A DNA stretch of 64,000 nucleotides from Comamonas piscis (GCF_014109725.1 NZ_CP058554.1:682001-746000), one strand, 5' to 3'. Shown: positions 41,509 through 50,738, counted from the first letter of the stretch. Numbers and translations: made by a program. The notes: generated by a model from the sequence alone, not told the origin.

Positions 41509-42894
41509 ATGCAGACAGACAAGACACCGCCCGCACCGATGCTGATTGGCTGCGCGGCTGGTTTTTCAGGGGACCGGGTGGATGCGGCAGGGCCGGTGGT
41601 GCAGGCACTGGTGGCTTTGCAGCAGCCGGCGTTTTTGATATTTGAAACCCTGGCCGAGCGGACGCTGGCGCTGGCCCAGCTGGCCCGGCGCGATGACCCC
41701 GAGGCCGGCTACGAGCCCCTGTTGCTGGAGCTGCTGCGCCCGGTGCTGGCCGATTGTTTGGCCCACCGTATCCGCATCGTCAGCAATTTTGGTGCCGCCA
41801 ACCCGCAGGGCGCCGCCCGCGCCATTGCCGCACTGGCCCGCAGCCTGGGCCTGCGCGCGCCCCGCATTGCCGTGGTGCAGGGCGATGACCTGAGCGGCCC
41901 GGCCCACCGGCCCATGCTGGCGCAGGCCTTAGGGGACCAGATGCCCGACCAGCCCCTCGTCAGCGCCAATGCCTATATTGGCGCGCGGCCGATTGCCGAG
42001 GCCTTGCAGGCGGGCGCCGATATCGTGGTCTGCGGCCGCGTGGCCGACCCCTCACTGGTGCTGGGCCCGGCGATGGCGCATTTTGGCTGGGCCTGGGACG
42101 ACTGGGACCGCCTGGCCCGAGCGACGATGGCCGGCCACTTGCTGGAATGCGGCACCCAGGTCAGCGGCGGCTATTTTGCCGACCCCGGCTACAAGGAGGT
42201 GCCAGGCATGGACCAGCTGGGCTACCCGATTGCCGAGATCGACGACAGCGGCAACTGCAGCATCTTCAAGCCCGAGGGCACCGGCGGCTGCATCACGCCA
42301 GCCACCGTCAAAGAACAGCTGCTCTACGAGATACACGACCCCCGCTGCTACCTGACCCCCGATGTGGTGGCCGACATCAGCCAGGCCCAGGTGCTGGCCG
42401 AGGGCGAGAACCGCGTGCGGCTGGAGGGCGTTATCGGTCATCCGCGCCCGGCCAGCCTCAAGGTCAACACCTGCTATGCCTCGGGCTGGTTTGCCGAGGC
42501 GGAGATCTCTTACGCCGGGCCGCGCGCGGCCGAGCGTGCGCGGCTGGCGGCGCAGACCGTTGCCCAGCGGCTGCAGGGCATTGCGCCGATCCGCACCGAC
42601 CTGATTGGCGTCACCAGCGTCTGGGGCAATGATGCCAGCGATTGGCTGGCGGGCGCCGACCTGTCTACCGCATCGCCAGATGTGCGCCTGCGCATGGCCT
42701 GGCAGCATGCCGACAAGGCCACTGCTGCCCGCCTGCCGCGCGAGGTGAATGCGCTGTACTGCTGCGGGCCGGCAGGGGGCGGAGGCGTGCGCAGCCATAT
42801 GCGCCAGCGCCTGGGCATGGTCTCTTGCCTGGTGCCCCAGCCGTTGATTGCGACCGGCTTTGTCTGGGCTGCGCAAGAGGAGGCCACCGCATGA
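41509..42894 (+). CDS. AtuA-family protein (DUF1446), N-terminal/main part
   Basis: Member of the acyclic-terpene-utilisation AtuA family (DUF1446). The 461-residue protein begins MLIGCAAGFSGDRVDAAGPVV, and the family stretches SNFGAANPQGAARAI, IGARPIAEALQAGADIVVCGRVADPSL, GTGGCITPATVKEQLLYEI and YASGWFAEAEISYAGPRA are evident. AGGAGA (41498-41503 area) precedes ATG 41509. In many homologues the AtuA-C domain is fused; here it is a separate overlapping gene. The chemical function is not firmly known. Confidence 0.85.
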   Translation: MQTDKTPPAPMLIGCAAGFSGDRVDAAGPVVQALVALQQPAFLIFETLAERTLALAQLARRDDPEAGYEPLLLELLRPVLADCLAHRIRIVSNFGAANPQGAARAIAALARSLGLRAPRIAVVQGDDLSGPAHRPMLAQALGDQMPDQPLVSANAYIGARPIAEALQAGADIVVCGRVADPSLVLGPAMAHFGWAWDDWDRLARATMAGHLLECGTQVSGGYFADPGYKEVPGMDQLGYPIAEIDDSGNCSIFKPEGTGGCITPATVKEQLLYEIHDPRCYLTPDVVADISQAQVLAEGENRVRLEGVIGHPRPASLKVNTCYASGWFAEAEISYAGPRAAERARLAAQTVAQRLQGIAPIRTDLIGVTSVWGNDASDWLAGADLSTASPDVRLRMAWQHADKATAARLPREVNALYCCGPAGGGGVRSHMRQRLGMVSCLVPQPLIATGFVWAAQEEATA

Positions 42895-43277
42895 ACGACC
42901 ACATCACCGTCCCGCTCTACCGCCTGGCCCATGGGCGCACCGGCGACAAGGGCAACCGCTCCAACATCAGCGTGATCGCCTGGCACCCCGCGCTCTGGGA
43001 TGCCATCTGTGCACAAGTCACCGAGGCCGCCGTTGCCGCACTGTTTGCCGACCGCCAGCCCCGCCAGGTGCAGCGCTATCTGCTGCCCCAGCTGCAGGCG
43101 ATGAACCTGGTGCTCGACGAGGTGCTGGACGGCGGCGTCAACGACGCACTGAACCTCGACAGCCATGGCAAGACCCTGTGCTTTCGCGTGCTGAAAATGC
43201 CGATCGTGCTGCCGGCGCATTTGCAGGCCCATCTGGTCGGGCTGGACGATGCTGCCCTGCCAGCCACCACTGAATAA
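42891..43277 (+). CDS. AtuA C-terminal domain protein
   Basis: A 128-residue protein beginning NDHITVPLYRLAHGRTGDKGNRSNISVI, the pattern of the separate AtuA-C domain (ferredoxin-like fold). The start ATG 42891 overlaps the AtuA gene stop by 4 bases. The two polypeptides are expected to form one complex. The Bug-type binding protein follows after 21 bases. Confidence 0.88.
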   Translation: MNDHITVPLYRLAHGRTGDKGNRSNISVIAWHPALWDAICAQVTEAAVAALFADRQPRQVQRYLLPQLQAMNLVLDEVLDGGVNDALNLDSHGKTLCFRVLKMPIVLPAHLQAHLVGLDDAALPATTE

Positions 43278-43298
43278 GAAACCAACCGGAGACAAAAG

Positions 43299-44270
43299 AT
43301 GAAATTTTCCACCCGCCGCCACCTGCTGGCCTGTGCCACGGCCCTGGCCATCAGCCCGCTGGCCTTTGCGCAAGCGAGCTTCCCATCCAAGCCCATCACC
43401 TTTGTCGTGCCCTTTGCGGCCGGCAGCGCCACCGACCAGCTGGCGCGGGCGCTGGGCCAGGCGGTGACCGAGCAGACGCACCAGCCGGTCATCGTCGAGA
43501 ACAAGGCCGGTGCCAGCGGCATGATTGCGGCACAAGCGGTGGCCAAGGCCCCGGCCGATGGCTACACGGTGCTGATCACCACCAACACCACGCATGCGGC
43601 CAATATCCACCTGTACCGCAAGCTGTCGTATGACCCGGTCAAGGATTTCACGCCCATCACCGGCCTGGGCAAGGGTGGCCAGGTGCTGGTGGTGCCGGCC
43701 AATGCGCCTTACCAGTCGGTGGGCGATCTGCTGGCCTATGCCAAGGCCAACCCGGGCAAGCTCAGCTTTGGCAGCGGCAGCTCGTCCAGCCGGGTCGCTG
43801 GCGAGATGCTCAAGCAGCTGGCCAATGTGGATATCTTGCATGTCCCCTACAAAAGCAACCCCTTGGCCATCACCGACCTGCTGGGCGGCCAGATCAACCT
43901 GATGATCACCGACGTCTCTACTGGTGTGCCACAGATCAAGGCCGGCAAGCTGCGCGCGCTGGGCTATTCCACGCAAAAGCGCAGCGCCCAGCTGCCCGAT
44001 GTGCCGACCATTGCCGAGGCCGGTGTGAAGGGCTATGACATGGGCTACTGGTTTGCCGCCTATGCGCCGGCCAATGTGCCCGCTGCCGTCAGCGCCAAGC
44101 TCAACCAGCTGCTGGGCCAGGCGGTGGGCAGCGCGGCTGCCAAGTCCTTCTTCGAGATGTCGGGTTCTGAGCCCTGGACCACCAGCCAATCTGAGCTGGC
44201 GCAGTTTCAGGCCACCGAGACCACGAAGTGGGGCCAGGTGATCAAGGCGGCAGGGATCACGCCGGAGTAA
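43299..44270 (+). CDS. Bug-type tripartite tricarboxylate transporter substrate-binding protein
   Basis: Periplasmic binding protein of the Bug family (TctC-like), which bind carboxylates. The 323-residue precursor has a signal peptide (LLACATALAISPLAFA-QA), then SFPSKPITFVVPFAAGSATDQLAR, VENKAGASGMIAAQAVAKAPADGYT and LRALGYSTQKRS, which are canonical. No TctA/TctB membrane genes are present, which is usual for the many orphan Bug proteins of Burkholderiales. Context suggests it delivers the substrate of the AtuA enzymes, an inference. Confidence 0.92.
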   Translation: MKFSTRRHLLACATALAISPLAFAQASFPSKPITFVVPFAAGSATDQLARALGQAVTEQTHQPVIVENKAGASGMIAAQAVAKAPADGYTVLITTNTTHAANIHLYRKLSYDPVKDFTPITGLGKGGQVLVVPANAPYQSVGDLLAYAKANPGKLSFGSGSSSSRVAGEMLKQLANVDILHVPYKSNPLAITDLLGGQINLMITDVSTGVPQIKAGKLRALGYSTQKRSAQLPDVPTIAEAGVKGYDMGYWFAAYAPANVPAAVSAKLNQLLGQAVGSAAAKSFFEMSGSEPWTTSQSELAQFQATETTKWGQVIKAAGITPE

Positions 44271-44289
44271 GCAAGCCCACCAGCGCTGA

Positions 44290-44328
44290 CTGCCCAAACG
44301 CCTTTTAAAGGATCCAGCGTTTGGGCAG
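44290..44328. terminator. 12-bp inverted repeat at convergent Bug/LysR ends
   Basis: CTGCCCAAACGC (44290-44301) is perfectly complementary to GCGTTTGGGCAG (44317-44328) across a 15-base loop. The right arm is part of the LysR coding end. There is no strong T tract, so the terminator role is only suggested. Confidence 0.5.
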
Positions 44329-45225
44329 CATGCGTTTGATTTCTGCCTTGGCCAAGTCGATGAAGGGCTTGAGCACCAGGGTGGATTCATGGCGGTTGGA
44401 AACCACCATCGAGTACTCGCAGGGGACGGCGGGCTCGAACAGCACAAACTTTACATCGGGCCCGTGGTAGCTGCAGGCGGTCAGCGGGTCGATGATCGCC
44501 AGCCCGGCGCCGGCCTCGACCAGCTTGATGGCGGCGTACGAGATCTGGGTCTCGATGTTCACGCGGCGCTGCACGCGGTTGACCAAAAACAGGCTGTCGA
44601 GCTTGGTGCGGGTCTCCATCATGGTGGGCAGCGACACCAAAGGCTCATCGACAAAGTCAACGGGCGACAGGCTGCTTCTGCGCGCCAGTGGGTGGCCGGC
44701 GGGCACGGCGACGACCAGCTTGCCGATCACCAAGGTCTCCAGCCCCTTGAAGCGGGTGTGGTCGGGCGAGAGCATCACAAAGCCGATATCGCAGCGCTCG
44801 GCCTGCACCATGTCCAGCGCGGCCGGCGAGGCCTGCATGTGCAAGGTGACCAGGGTCTCAGGGAACTGGGCGCTGAACTTGGCAATGGCGCTGGGCAGGA
44901 ACGAGGTCGCCATCGCGGGCGCGGCCGTCACCTCCAGCCGCTGCAGACGCCGAAAGCGCACATTCTCGGAGATGTTGCGGATGCGCTCGATGCCCATCAA
45001 GGCCTGGTGTACGTCTTCCAGCAACAAGGTCGCTGCCGACGTGGGCTGCAGCCGGCTTTTGACCCGCTCGAACAGCGGCATGCCGATGCGCGCTTCGAAT
45101 TCGGCAATCAGCCGGGTCACCACCGGCTGGGTCACCTCCAGCGACTGGGCCGCTGCCGTGACCGAGCGGCGCAGCATCAGCGCGCGAAACGCCTCCAGAT
45201 GGCGCAGTGTGATCTTCTTATCCAT
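44305..45225 (-). CDS. LysR-family regulator, opine-catabolism type
   Basis: A 306-residue LTTR with N-terminal DNA-binding domain (LRHLEAFRALMLRRSVTAAAQSLEVTQPVVTRLIAEFE) and effector domain ending EIKRMLPKRWIL. The sequence style, especially LPTMMETRTKLDSLF and SYAAIKLVEAGAGLAIIDPLTA, recalls the OccR/NocR group. It is divergent from the amine/opine uptake-oxidation operon and likely its regulator. Confidence 0.9.
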   Translation of the reverse strand: MDKKITLRHLEAFRALMLRRSVTAAAQSLEVTQPVVTRLIAEFEARIGMPLFERVKSRLQPTSAATLLLEDVHQALMGIERIRNISENVRFRRLQRLEVTAAPAMATSFLPSAIAKFSAQFPETLVTLHMQASPAALDMVQAERCDIGFVMLSPDHTRFKGLETLVIGKLVVAVPAGHPLARRSSLSPVDFVDEPLVSLPTMMETRTKLDSLFLVNRVQRRVNIETQISYAAIKLVEAGAGLAIIDPLTACSYHGPDVKFVLFEPAVPCEYSMVVSNRHESTLVLKPFIDLAKAEIKRMLPKRWIL

Positions 45226-45295
45226 GTTGTAAAGACATGAGTTGATGGCCTAATGCAATCGAATAGTCTACAAAATTACTAATTTCACAGTTATT

Positions 45296-45314
45296 TCAAT
45301 GGCTTATCGATTGA
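45296..45314. promoter_or_regulatory. Candidate LysR operator
   Basis: TCAAT (45296-45300), nine bases, ATTGA (45310-45314). This dyad lies 70 bases from the LysR start and 130 bases from the binding-protein start, in the AT-rich divergent region. Confidence 0.4.
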
Positions 45315-45444
45315 GAAATTTCCATCCCATAAAGGCATTGAAGCAGGCATTCACCAATTCTATTTTGCGCTCAGATGCCTATCATTGGGAACCAGACAGA
45401 TTCAATTTCACTTTAGCCCCACCCACTTTCTGGAGGTAATTTCG

Positions 45445-46479
45445 ATGACCGCATCCCGTCTGGCTCTCTCCCTGGCTGCAGCCTTTGCTGCCACCGCTGG
45501 CATCGCCCATGCTGAAGACATTTATGTCGGTGGCTATGGCGGCTCGACCGAGACCGCTTTCAAGCAAAAGATCATTCCGGCCTATGAGAAGCTGACGGGC
45601 AACAAGGTCATCTATGTGCCGGGCAACTCCACCGACACCTTGGCCAAGCTCCAGGCAGAAAAGAACAACCCGCAATACGACGTCGCGCTGATGGACGACG
45701 GCCCCATGGAGCAGGCCGTGCAGTTTGGCTTCTGCGGCGATATCGAGGCCGCACCGGTCTACAACGACCTCTACCCGATGGCCAAGTCGGCGGGCAACAA
45801 GTCGCTGAACCTGGGCGTCATTGCCACCGGTCTGTTCTATAACGAAGAAGCCTTCAAGAAGGCCGGCTGGGCCGCTCCCACCTCGTGGAACGACCTCAAG
45901 GACAAGAAGTTCAAGAGCAAGACCGTGATCCCGCCGATCAACAACGGCTACGGTCTGCAGACCTTGCTGATGTTTGCCGAGATGAACGGCGGCGGTGCCA
46001 ACAACATCGACCCTGGCTTCCAGGCGCTGATCAAGGATGTGGGCCCGAACGTGCTGGCCTGGGAACCCTCGCCCGGCAAGATGACCGAGCTGTTCCAGAA
46101 CGGCGATGCCGTCATCGGCGTCTGGGGCAGCGGCCGCGTCAAGGCACTGGCCGATACCGGTTTCCCGGTGAAGTTTGTCTACCCCAAGGAAGGTGCGTTT
46201 GCGCTGTTCACCTCCGTTTGCCCAGTTGCCAAAAAGCAGCCTAAGGCTGGCGCGCAGAAGTTTGTGCAGTTCCTCTACACCCCCGAGTCGCAAACCGCGC
46301 TGGCCGAGACCCAGGCATGGGGCCCCATGAACAGCAAGGTCAAGCTCGACGAGAAGGTCGCCAAGCAAGTGCCTTATGGCCCGGAACAGATCGCCCAGTT
46401 GAAGACCGTGGATTACAAGATCGTCAACGTCAAGCGCTCGGAGTGGACCAACCGCTGGAACCGTACGGTAGAACGTTAA
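45445..46479 (+). CDS. ABC transporter substrate-binding protein, polyamine/iron type (family 1)
   Basis: Periplasmic binding protein of the PotD/FbpA-like group. The 344-residue precursor has a signal peptide cleaved near AGIAHA-ED, then EDIYVGGYGGSTETAFKQKI, QYDVALMDDGPMEQAVQ, and GAFALFTSVCPVAKKQP. A strong ribosome-binding site GGAGG (45432-45436) precedes ATG 45445. It is first in the operon and, as is common, more highly expressed than the genes behind a hairpin at 46500-46533. The ligand is unknown. Confidence 0.92.
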   Translation: MTASRLALSLAAAFAATAGIAHAEDIYVGGYGGSTETAFKQKIIPAYEKLTGNKVIYVPGNSTDTLAKLQAEKNNPQYDVALMDDGPMEQAVQFGFCGDIEAAPVYNDLYPMAKSAGNKSLNLGVIATGLFYNEEAFKKAGWAAPTSWNDLKDKKFKSKTVIPPINNGYGLQTLLMFAEMNGGGANNIDPGFQALIKDVGPNVLAWEPSPGKMTELFQNGDAVIGVWGSGRVKALADTGFPVKFVYPKEGAFALFTSVCPVAKKQPKAGAQKFVQFLYTPESQTALAETQAWGPMNSKVKLDEKVAKQVPYGPEQIAQLKTVDYKIVNVKRSEWTNRWNRTVER

Positions 46480-46499
46480 TCCGCCAGCAGCCCTACACA

Positions 46500-46533
46500 G
46501 GCCTGCCGCGCCGCCCCACGTGGGCTGCAGGCC
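46500..46533 (+). other. Intercistronic stem-loop between binding protein and ATPase
   Basis: GGCCTGC (46500-46506) pairs with GCAGGCC (46527-46533), with an inner GCCC/GGGC stem. There is no T tract. It could stabilise the upstream message or attenuate the downstream genes, as in many ABC operons. Confidence 0.5.
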
Positions 46534-46545
46534 CCGGAGTTTCAC

Positions 46546-47598
46546 ATGAGTTTTCTACGTATCGAGGGCCTCGCCAAGAGGTTCGGGGATTTTGTTGCCG
46601 TCAAGGACTTCAACCTGGAAGTCCATCGCGGTGAGTTCGTGTCCTTGCTCGGCCCTTCGGGCTGCGGCAAGACAACCACCTTGCAGATGATTGCCGGCTT
46701 TCTGGACCCGAGCCAAGGCCGCATCGTGCTGGACGGCAAGGACATCACCCAGCTGCGCCCCGAGCAGCGCGGTATGGGGGTGGTGTTCCAGAGCTATGCG
46801 CTCTTCCCCCACATGACGGTGGAGCAGAACATTTCCTTTGGCCTGGAGATGCGCAAGCTCAGCCGCGACGTGGTGCAAAAGCGCATCCAGGATGCCATCG
46901 CCCTGGTTCGCCTGCATGGCCTCGGTGCCCGTTACCCGCGTGAACTCTCCGGCGGCCAGCGCCAGCGCGTGGCCATTGCCCGTGCATTGGCGATCCAGCC
47001 CGAGGTGCTGCTGCTCGATGAACCCATGTCCAACCTGGACGCCAAGCTGCGCCAGGAAATGCACGTCGAGATGCGCGCCATCCAGCGCCAGCTGGGCATC
47101 ACCACCATCTTGGTGACGCACGACCAGGTGGAAGCGATGACGATGAGCGACCGCATTGCGGTGATGCACAACGGCCAGATCGCCCAGGTCGATTCGCCCC
47201 AGCAGATCTACGACAAGCCGACCTGCGACTTTGCCTCGGTGTTCCTGGGCAAGACCAACCGCTTCGAAGGCCAGGCCCAAAGCCGTGAGTCCGTGAAGAT
47301 TGGCGACATGGTGCTCGGCGCGCCCAGCCCGGTGGACAGCGGCCCGGTGGTGGTCTACCTGCGTCCCGAGCGCATTGCAGTAGGTGCGGCGGGCGACGGC
47401 GGCCTGCCCGGCACCATCAAGACCTTGCTGTTCCTGGGCAGCCAGTGGGTGGTGAATGTCAGCACCGCGCTGGGCGACATCCACATCAGCCTGCCCAATG
47501 CACGCCGCGCTGCGCTGCATGAGGGCGCCGAGGTGAGCCTGAACTGGGCCCCCGACGATGTGCGCGTGCTGACCCAGCAGGAGGCCAGCCGTGGATAG
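46546..47598 (+). CDS. ABC transporter ATP-binding protein, PotA/FbpC type
   Basis: ATPase of the importer. The 350-residue protein has Walker A GPSGCGKTTTLQMIAGF, Q-loop VVFQSYALFPHMTV, the signature LSGGQRQRVAIARALA, Walker B VLLLDEPMSNLDAKLR, H-loop VTHDQVEAMTMSDR, and a C-terminal TOBE-like domain (about 265-345). It ends in an 8-base overlap with the first permease gene. Confidence 0.95.
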   Translation: MSFLRIEGLAKRFGDFVAVKDFNLEVHRGEFVSLLGPSGCGKTTTLQMIAGFLDPSQGRIVLDGKDITQLRPEQRGMGVVFQSYALFPHMTVEQNISFGLEMRKLSRDVVQKRIQDAIALVRLHGLGARYPRELSGGQRQRVAIARALAIQPEVLLLDEPMSNLDAKLRQEMHVEMRAIQRQLGITTILVTHDQVEAMTMSDRIAVMHNGQIAQVDSPQQIYDKPTCDFASVFLGKTNRFEGQAQSRESVKIGDMVLGAPSPVDSGPVVVYLRPERIAVGAAGDGGLPGTIKTLLFLGSQWVVNVSTALGDIHISLPNARRAALHEGAEVSLNWAPDDVRVLTQQEASRG

Positions 47599-48454
47599 CA
47601 AGAACCGCTGGAAACCCTGGCTCATGTCGGGCCCCGGGCTGCTGGTCTTTGTGACCATGCTGCTGGCGCCTTTGGCACTGACCGCCATCCTGTCGCTGAA
47701 TGTCTTCAATGGCATGGAAGGCATCCAGAACGTCTATTCGCTGAAGAACTACCTGGAGATTTTCAGCGACAGCTACTACCTGGAAATTTTTGGCCGCACC
47801 GCGCTGATGTCGGCCATCGTCACCGTGCTCTGCGTGGTGCTGGGCGTGCCCGAGACGATCATCATCTCCCGCATGCGCGGCCGCTGGCGCGGTGTGTTTC
47901 TGCTGATCATCCTGGCGCCGCTGCTGATCTCGGTGGTGGTGCGTACCCTGGGCTGGTCCATTCTGATGGGCAACAACGGCCTTATCAACAAGGGGCTGAT
48001 GCTGTTCAACATCATCGACGAGCCGCTGCGCCTGGCCTTCACGATGACCGGCGTGACCATCGCCATGGTGCATGTGATGGTGCCCTTCATGGTGATCTCC
48101 GTCTGGGCCTCGCTGCAAAAGCTCGATCCCCAGGTTGAGAACGCCGGCCTGTCGTTGGGTGCCAGCCAGCGCACCGTGTTCCGCCGTGTGGTGCTGCCCC
48201 AGCTGCTGCCGGGCATTCTCTCGGGCAGCATCATCGTGTTTGCGCTGTCGGCATCGGCCTTTGCCACACCGGCACTGCTGGGTGGGCGCCGCTTGAAGGT
48301 GGTGGCCACCGCCGCCTATGACGAGTTCCTCAACACCCTGAACTGGCCGCTCGGCGCTGCCATTGCCGTGGTACTGCTGGTGGCCAACATCATCATCATC
48401 GTGGGCTGCAATCGCTGGATAGAGCGCCGCTTCAAATCCGTCTTCGAGGGTTGA
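47591..48454 (+). CDS. ABC transporter permease 1 (PotB-like)
   Basis: Inner-membrane subunit with about six membrane segments and the EAA-loop ENAGLSLGASQRTVFRRVVLP (about residues 180-200). The 287-residue product begins with GTG 47591 inside the end of the ATPase gene, so translation is coupled. It is paired with the permease that starts 3 bases later. Confidence 0.93.
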   Translation: MDSKNRWKPWLMSGPGLLVFVTMLLAPLALTAILSLNVFNGMEGIQNVYSLKNYLEIFSDSYYLEIFGRTALMSAIVTVLCVVLGVPETIIISRMRGRWRGVFLLIILAPLLISVVVRTLGWSILMGNNGLINKGLMLFNIIDEPLRLAFTMTGVTIAMVHVMVPFMVISVWASLQKLDPQVENAGLSLGASQRTVFRRVVLPQLLPGILSGSIIVFALSASAFATPALLGGRRLKVVATAAYDEFLNTLNWPLGAAIAVVLLVANIIIIVGCNRWIERRFKSVFEG

Positions 48455-48457
48455 GCC

Positions 48458-49252
48458 ATGCAAAAAAACAGTCCTCTCGCGCTGGTCTATCACGCGCTGT
48501 TCATCACCTTCATCCTGGCGCCGCTGGCCGTGGTGGTGGCGGTGGCCTTTACCGACAAAGGCTTTATCTCCTTCCCCACCGATGGCCTGTCGCTGCGCTG
48601 GTTCCGCGCCATTCTGGACGCCACCGAGATCAAGTCGGCCTTCTGGTTCTCGGCCAAGCTGGGCCTGGCTGCTGCGTCGATTGCGATTGCGCTGGCGGTG
48701 CCGGCCGCGCTGGCCATCACCCGCTACCGCTTTGCCGGCCGCGAGGTGCTGATGGCCTTCTTCATGTCGCCGCTGATGATTCCCCACGTCGTGCTGGGCG
48801 CTGCCTTCCTACGCTTTTTCAACATCGCCGGGCTGTCGGGTTCGTTCTTCTGGTTGATGTTCACCCACGTGATCTGCATCATGCCCTATGCCTTGCGCAT
48901 GGTGCTGTCGGCCGCTACCGGCATGAACCGCGAGATCGAGCATGCCGGCCTGTCGCTGGGCGCCTCACGCGGCACCGTCTTTATGCGCATCACCGTGCCC
49001 ATGCTGATGGCCGGTATCGCTGGCGGCTGGATGCTGTCCTTTATCCAGAGCTTTGATGAGCTGACGATGACGGTTTTTGTGGCCACCCCTGGCACGATGA
49101 CCCTGCCGGTCGCCATGTACAACCACATCGCCCAGACCATCGACCCACTGGTGACCTCGGTCTCCACCGTGTTGATCGTCGGCACCCTGGTGCTGATGGT
49201 CATCCTGGACAAGCTGGTCGGCCTGGAGAAGGTTTTGATTGGCAAAGGTTGA
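48458..49252 (+). CDS. ABC transporter permease 2 (PotC-like)
   Basis: Second membrane subunit of the polyamine/iron-type importer, 264 residues with about six segments and EAA loop EHAGLSLGASRGTVFMRITVP. ATG 48458 follows the previous stop by 3 bases. With the first permease, the ATPase and the binding protein it completes the importer. Confidence 0.93.
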   Translation: MQKNSPLALVYHALFITFILAPLAVVVAVAFTDKGFISFPTDGLSLRWFRAILDATEIKSAFWFSAKLGLAAASIAIALAVPAALAITRYRFAGREVLMAFFMSPLMIPHVVLGAAFLRFFNIAGLSGSFFWLMFTHVICIMPYALRMVLSAATGMNREIEHAGLSLGASRGTVFMRITVPMLMAGIAGGWMLSFIQSFDELTMTVFVATPGTMTLPVAMYNHIAQTIDPLVTSVSTVLIVGTLVLMVILDKLVGLEKVLIGKG

Positions 49253-49264
49253 GAGAGAAAAAAA

Positions 49265-50407
49265 ATGAATAACAACACACATAGCAGCGATGTCATCGTG
49301 ATTGGGGGAGGCTTGGTCGGCAGTTCCGTGGCTTACGGGCTGCTGCGCCAGGGCCTGTCGGTCACGATCCTCGATGGTGCGGACGACACCATCCGCCCCT
49401 CACGCGGCAACTTCGGCCTGGTCTGGGTGCAGGGCAAGGGCTATGGCATGGCGGACTACGCCCGCTGGAGCTTTGGCTCCGCCCGCCAGTGGCCTGCGCT
49501 GCGCGATGAGCTGCAGGCGCAGACCGGCATCGATGTCGAGCTGATGCAGCCCGGCGGCCTGCACATCTGCCTGAGCGAAGAAGAACTGGCCCAGCGCGTG
49601 GCCAAGCTGCAGTGGCTGGAGACCGAAGTGGGCGACCCCGCCTACCGCGCAACCGTGCTGAGCCGCGACGAGGCCGCCGAGTACCTGCCAGGCCTGGGCC
49701 CCGAGGTGGTGGGCGCCACCCATTCGATGATGGACGGCCACTGCAACCCCTTGAAGCTGCTGCGCGCGCTCTACAGCGCCAATATCGCCAAAGGCGCCAG
49801 CATCCACAACCGCATGCAGGTCGATGCGATCCGCAAGGAAGGCGGCATCTTCCACGTCAGCGCCGGCGGGCGTGCCTGGCAGGCGCCGCGCATCGTGATT
49901 GCCGCCGGCCATGCCACGCAACAGCTGTCGGCCATGGTTGGCATGTTTGTGCCGGTGCGGCCCAACAAGGGCCAGGTGTTCATCACCGAGCGGGTGCAGC
50001 CGTTTTTGCCGCACCCCACCAACTATGTGCGCCAGACCGATGAGGGCACGGTGCAGATCGGCGACTCGATGCAGGAGCTGGGCTTTGACGACATGGTGCG
50101 CGTGCCGGAGAACGCCAAGATTGCGGCGCGTGCCGTCAAGTGCTTCCCGCTGCTGGCCAACGCCCGCGTGGTGCGCACCTGGGCGGCGCTGCGGGTGATG
50201 TCGCCCGATGGCTTTCCGATGTACCAGGAGTCCGAGAGCCATCCCGGCGCCTTTGCGGTGACCTGCCACAGCGGCGTCACCCTGGCGGCCCAGCACGTCT
50301 ATTGCATAGCCCCCTGGGTGGCTAACGGCCTGCGCCCAGCCGCTATCGATGCATTCCCGGCGACCCGATTTACGCCAGAAACGGAAGTGAAACCTTATGG
50401 CATCTAA
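49265..50407 (+). CDS. FAD-dependent oxidoreductase, DAO family (HcnC/OoxB-like catalytic subunit)
   Basis: Flavoprotein that oxidises a C-N bond. The 380-residue product has the dinucleotide-binding start DVIVIGGGLVGSSVAYGLL, a RPSRGNFGLVWVQGKG region, and the C-terminal NGLRPAAIDAF-like end in place of the usual DAO C-terminus. In opine oxidase and cyanide-synthase systems, this subunit pairs with a small 2Fe-2S and a large FAD/2Fe-2S subunit, both encoded directly after it here. The gene overlaps the next by 11 bases. The substrate is unknown. Confidence 0.9.
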   Translation: MNNNTHSSDVIVIGGGLVGSSVAYGLLRQGLSVTILDGADDTIRPSRGNFGLVWVQGKGYGMADYARWSFGSARQWPALRDELQAQTGIDVELMQPGGLHICLSEEELAQRVAKLQWLETEVGDPAYRATVLSRDEAAEYLPGLGPEVVGATHSMMDGHCNPLKLLRALYSANIAKGASIHNRMQVDAIRKEGGIFHVSAGGRAWQAPRIVIAAGHATQQLSAMVGMFVPVRPNKGQVFITERVQPFLPHPTNYVRQTDEGTVQIGDSMQELGFDDMVRVPENAKIAARAVKCFPLLANARVVRTWAALRVMSPDGFPMYQESESHPGAFAVTCHSGVTLAAQHVYCIAPWVANGLRPAAIDAFPATRFTPETEVKPYGI

Positions 50408-50738
50408 AGCCCTTTTCAAATACCTCCCTGGCCACAGCGCCGGGGCCTCGGCCATGGTGTCGGTGCTGGTCAATGGCGCCGTGGTGCCCATGTCGTCCGC
50501 CAGCAGCCTGGCGGCCGGCCTGTTGGCCGCCGGCATTACTGCGGTGCGTGTCTCCCCCGTGGGCCAGGGCGCGCGCGCGCCTTACTGCATGATGGGCGTG
50601 TGCTTTGAGTGCATGGTCGACGTCAATGGCCGGCCCAACCAGCAGGCCTGCCTGATCACCCCGAAAGACGGCATGGAAGTGACCACCATGCAAGCGGCGC
50701 CCAGCCTGCTGGACGCGCAGGAGGCCAAGCATGTCTAA
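50397..50738 (+). CDS. (2Fe-2S)-binding protein (HcnA/OoxA-type small subunit)
   Basis: A 113-residue ferredoxin-type protein (Fer2_4 family). Cysteines in YCMMGVCFECMVDVNGRPNQQACL follow the pattern C-x4-C-x2-C-x11-C and bind a 2Fe-2S cluster. It starts in the end of the DAO gene and overlaps the next gene by 8 bases. It forms the electron-transfer small subunit of the heterotrimer. Confidence 0.9.
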   Translation: MASKALFKYLPGHSAGASAMVSVLVNGAVVPMSSASSLAAGLLAAGITAVRVSPVGQGARAPYCMMGVCFECMVDVNGRPNQQACLITPKDGMEVTTMQAAPSLLDAQEAKHV

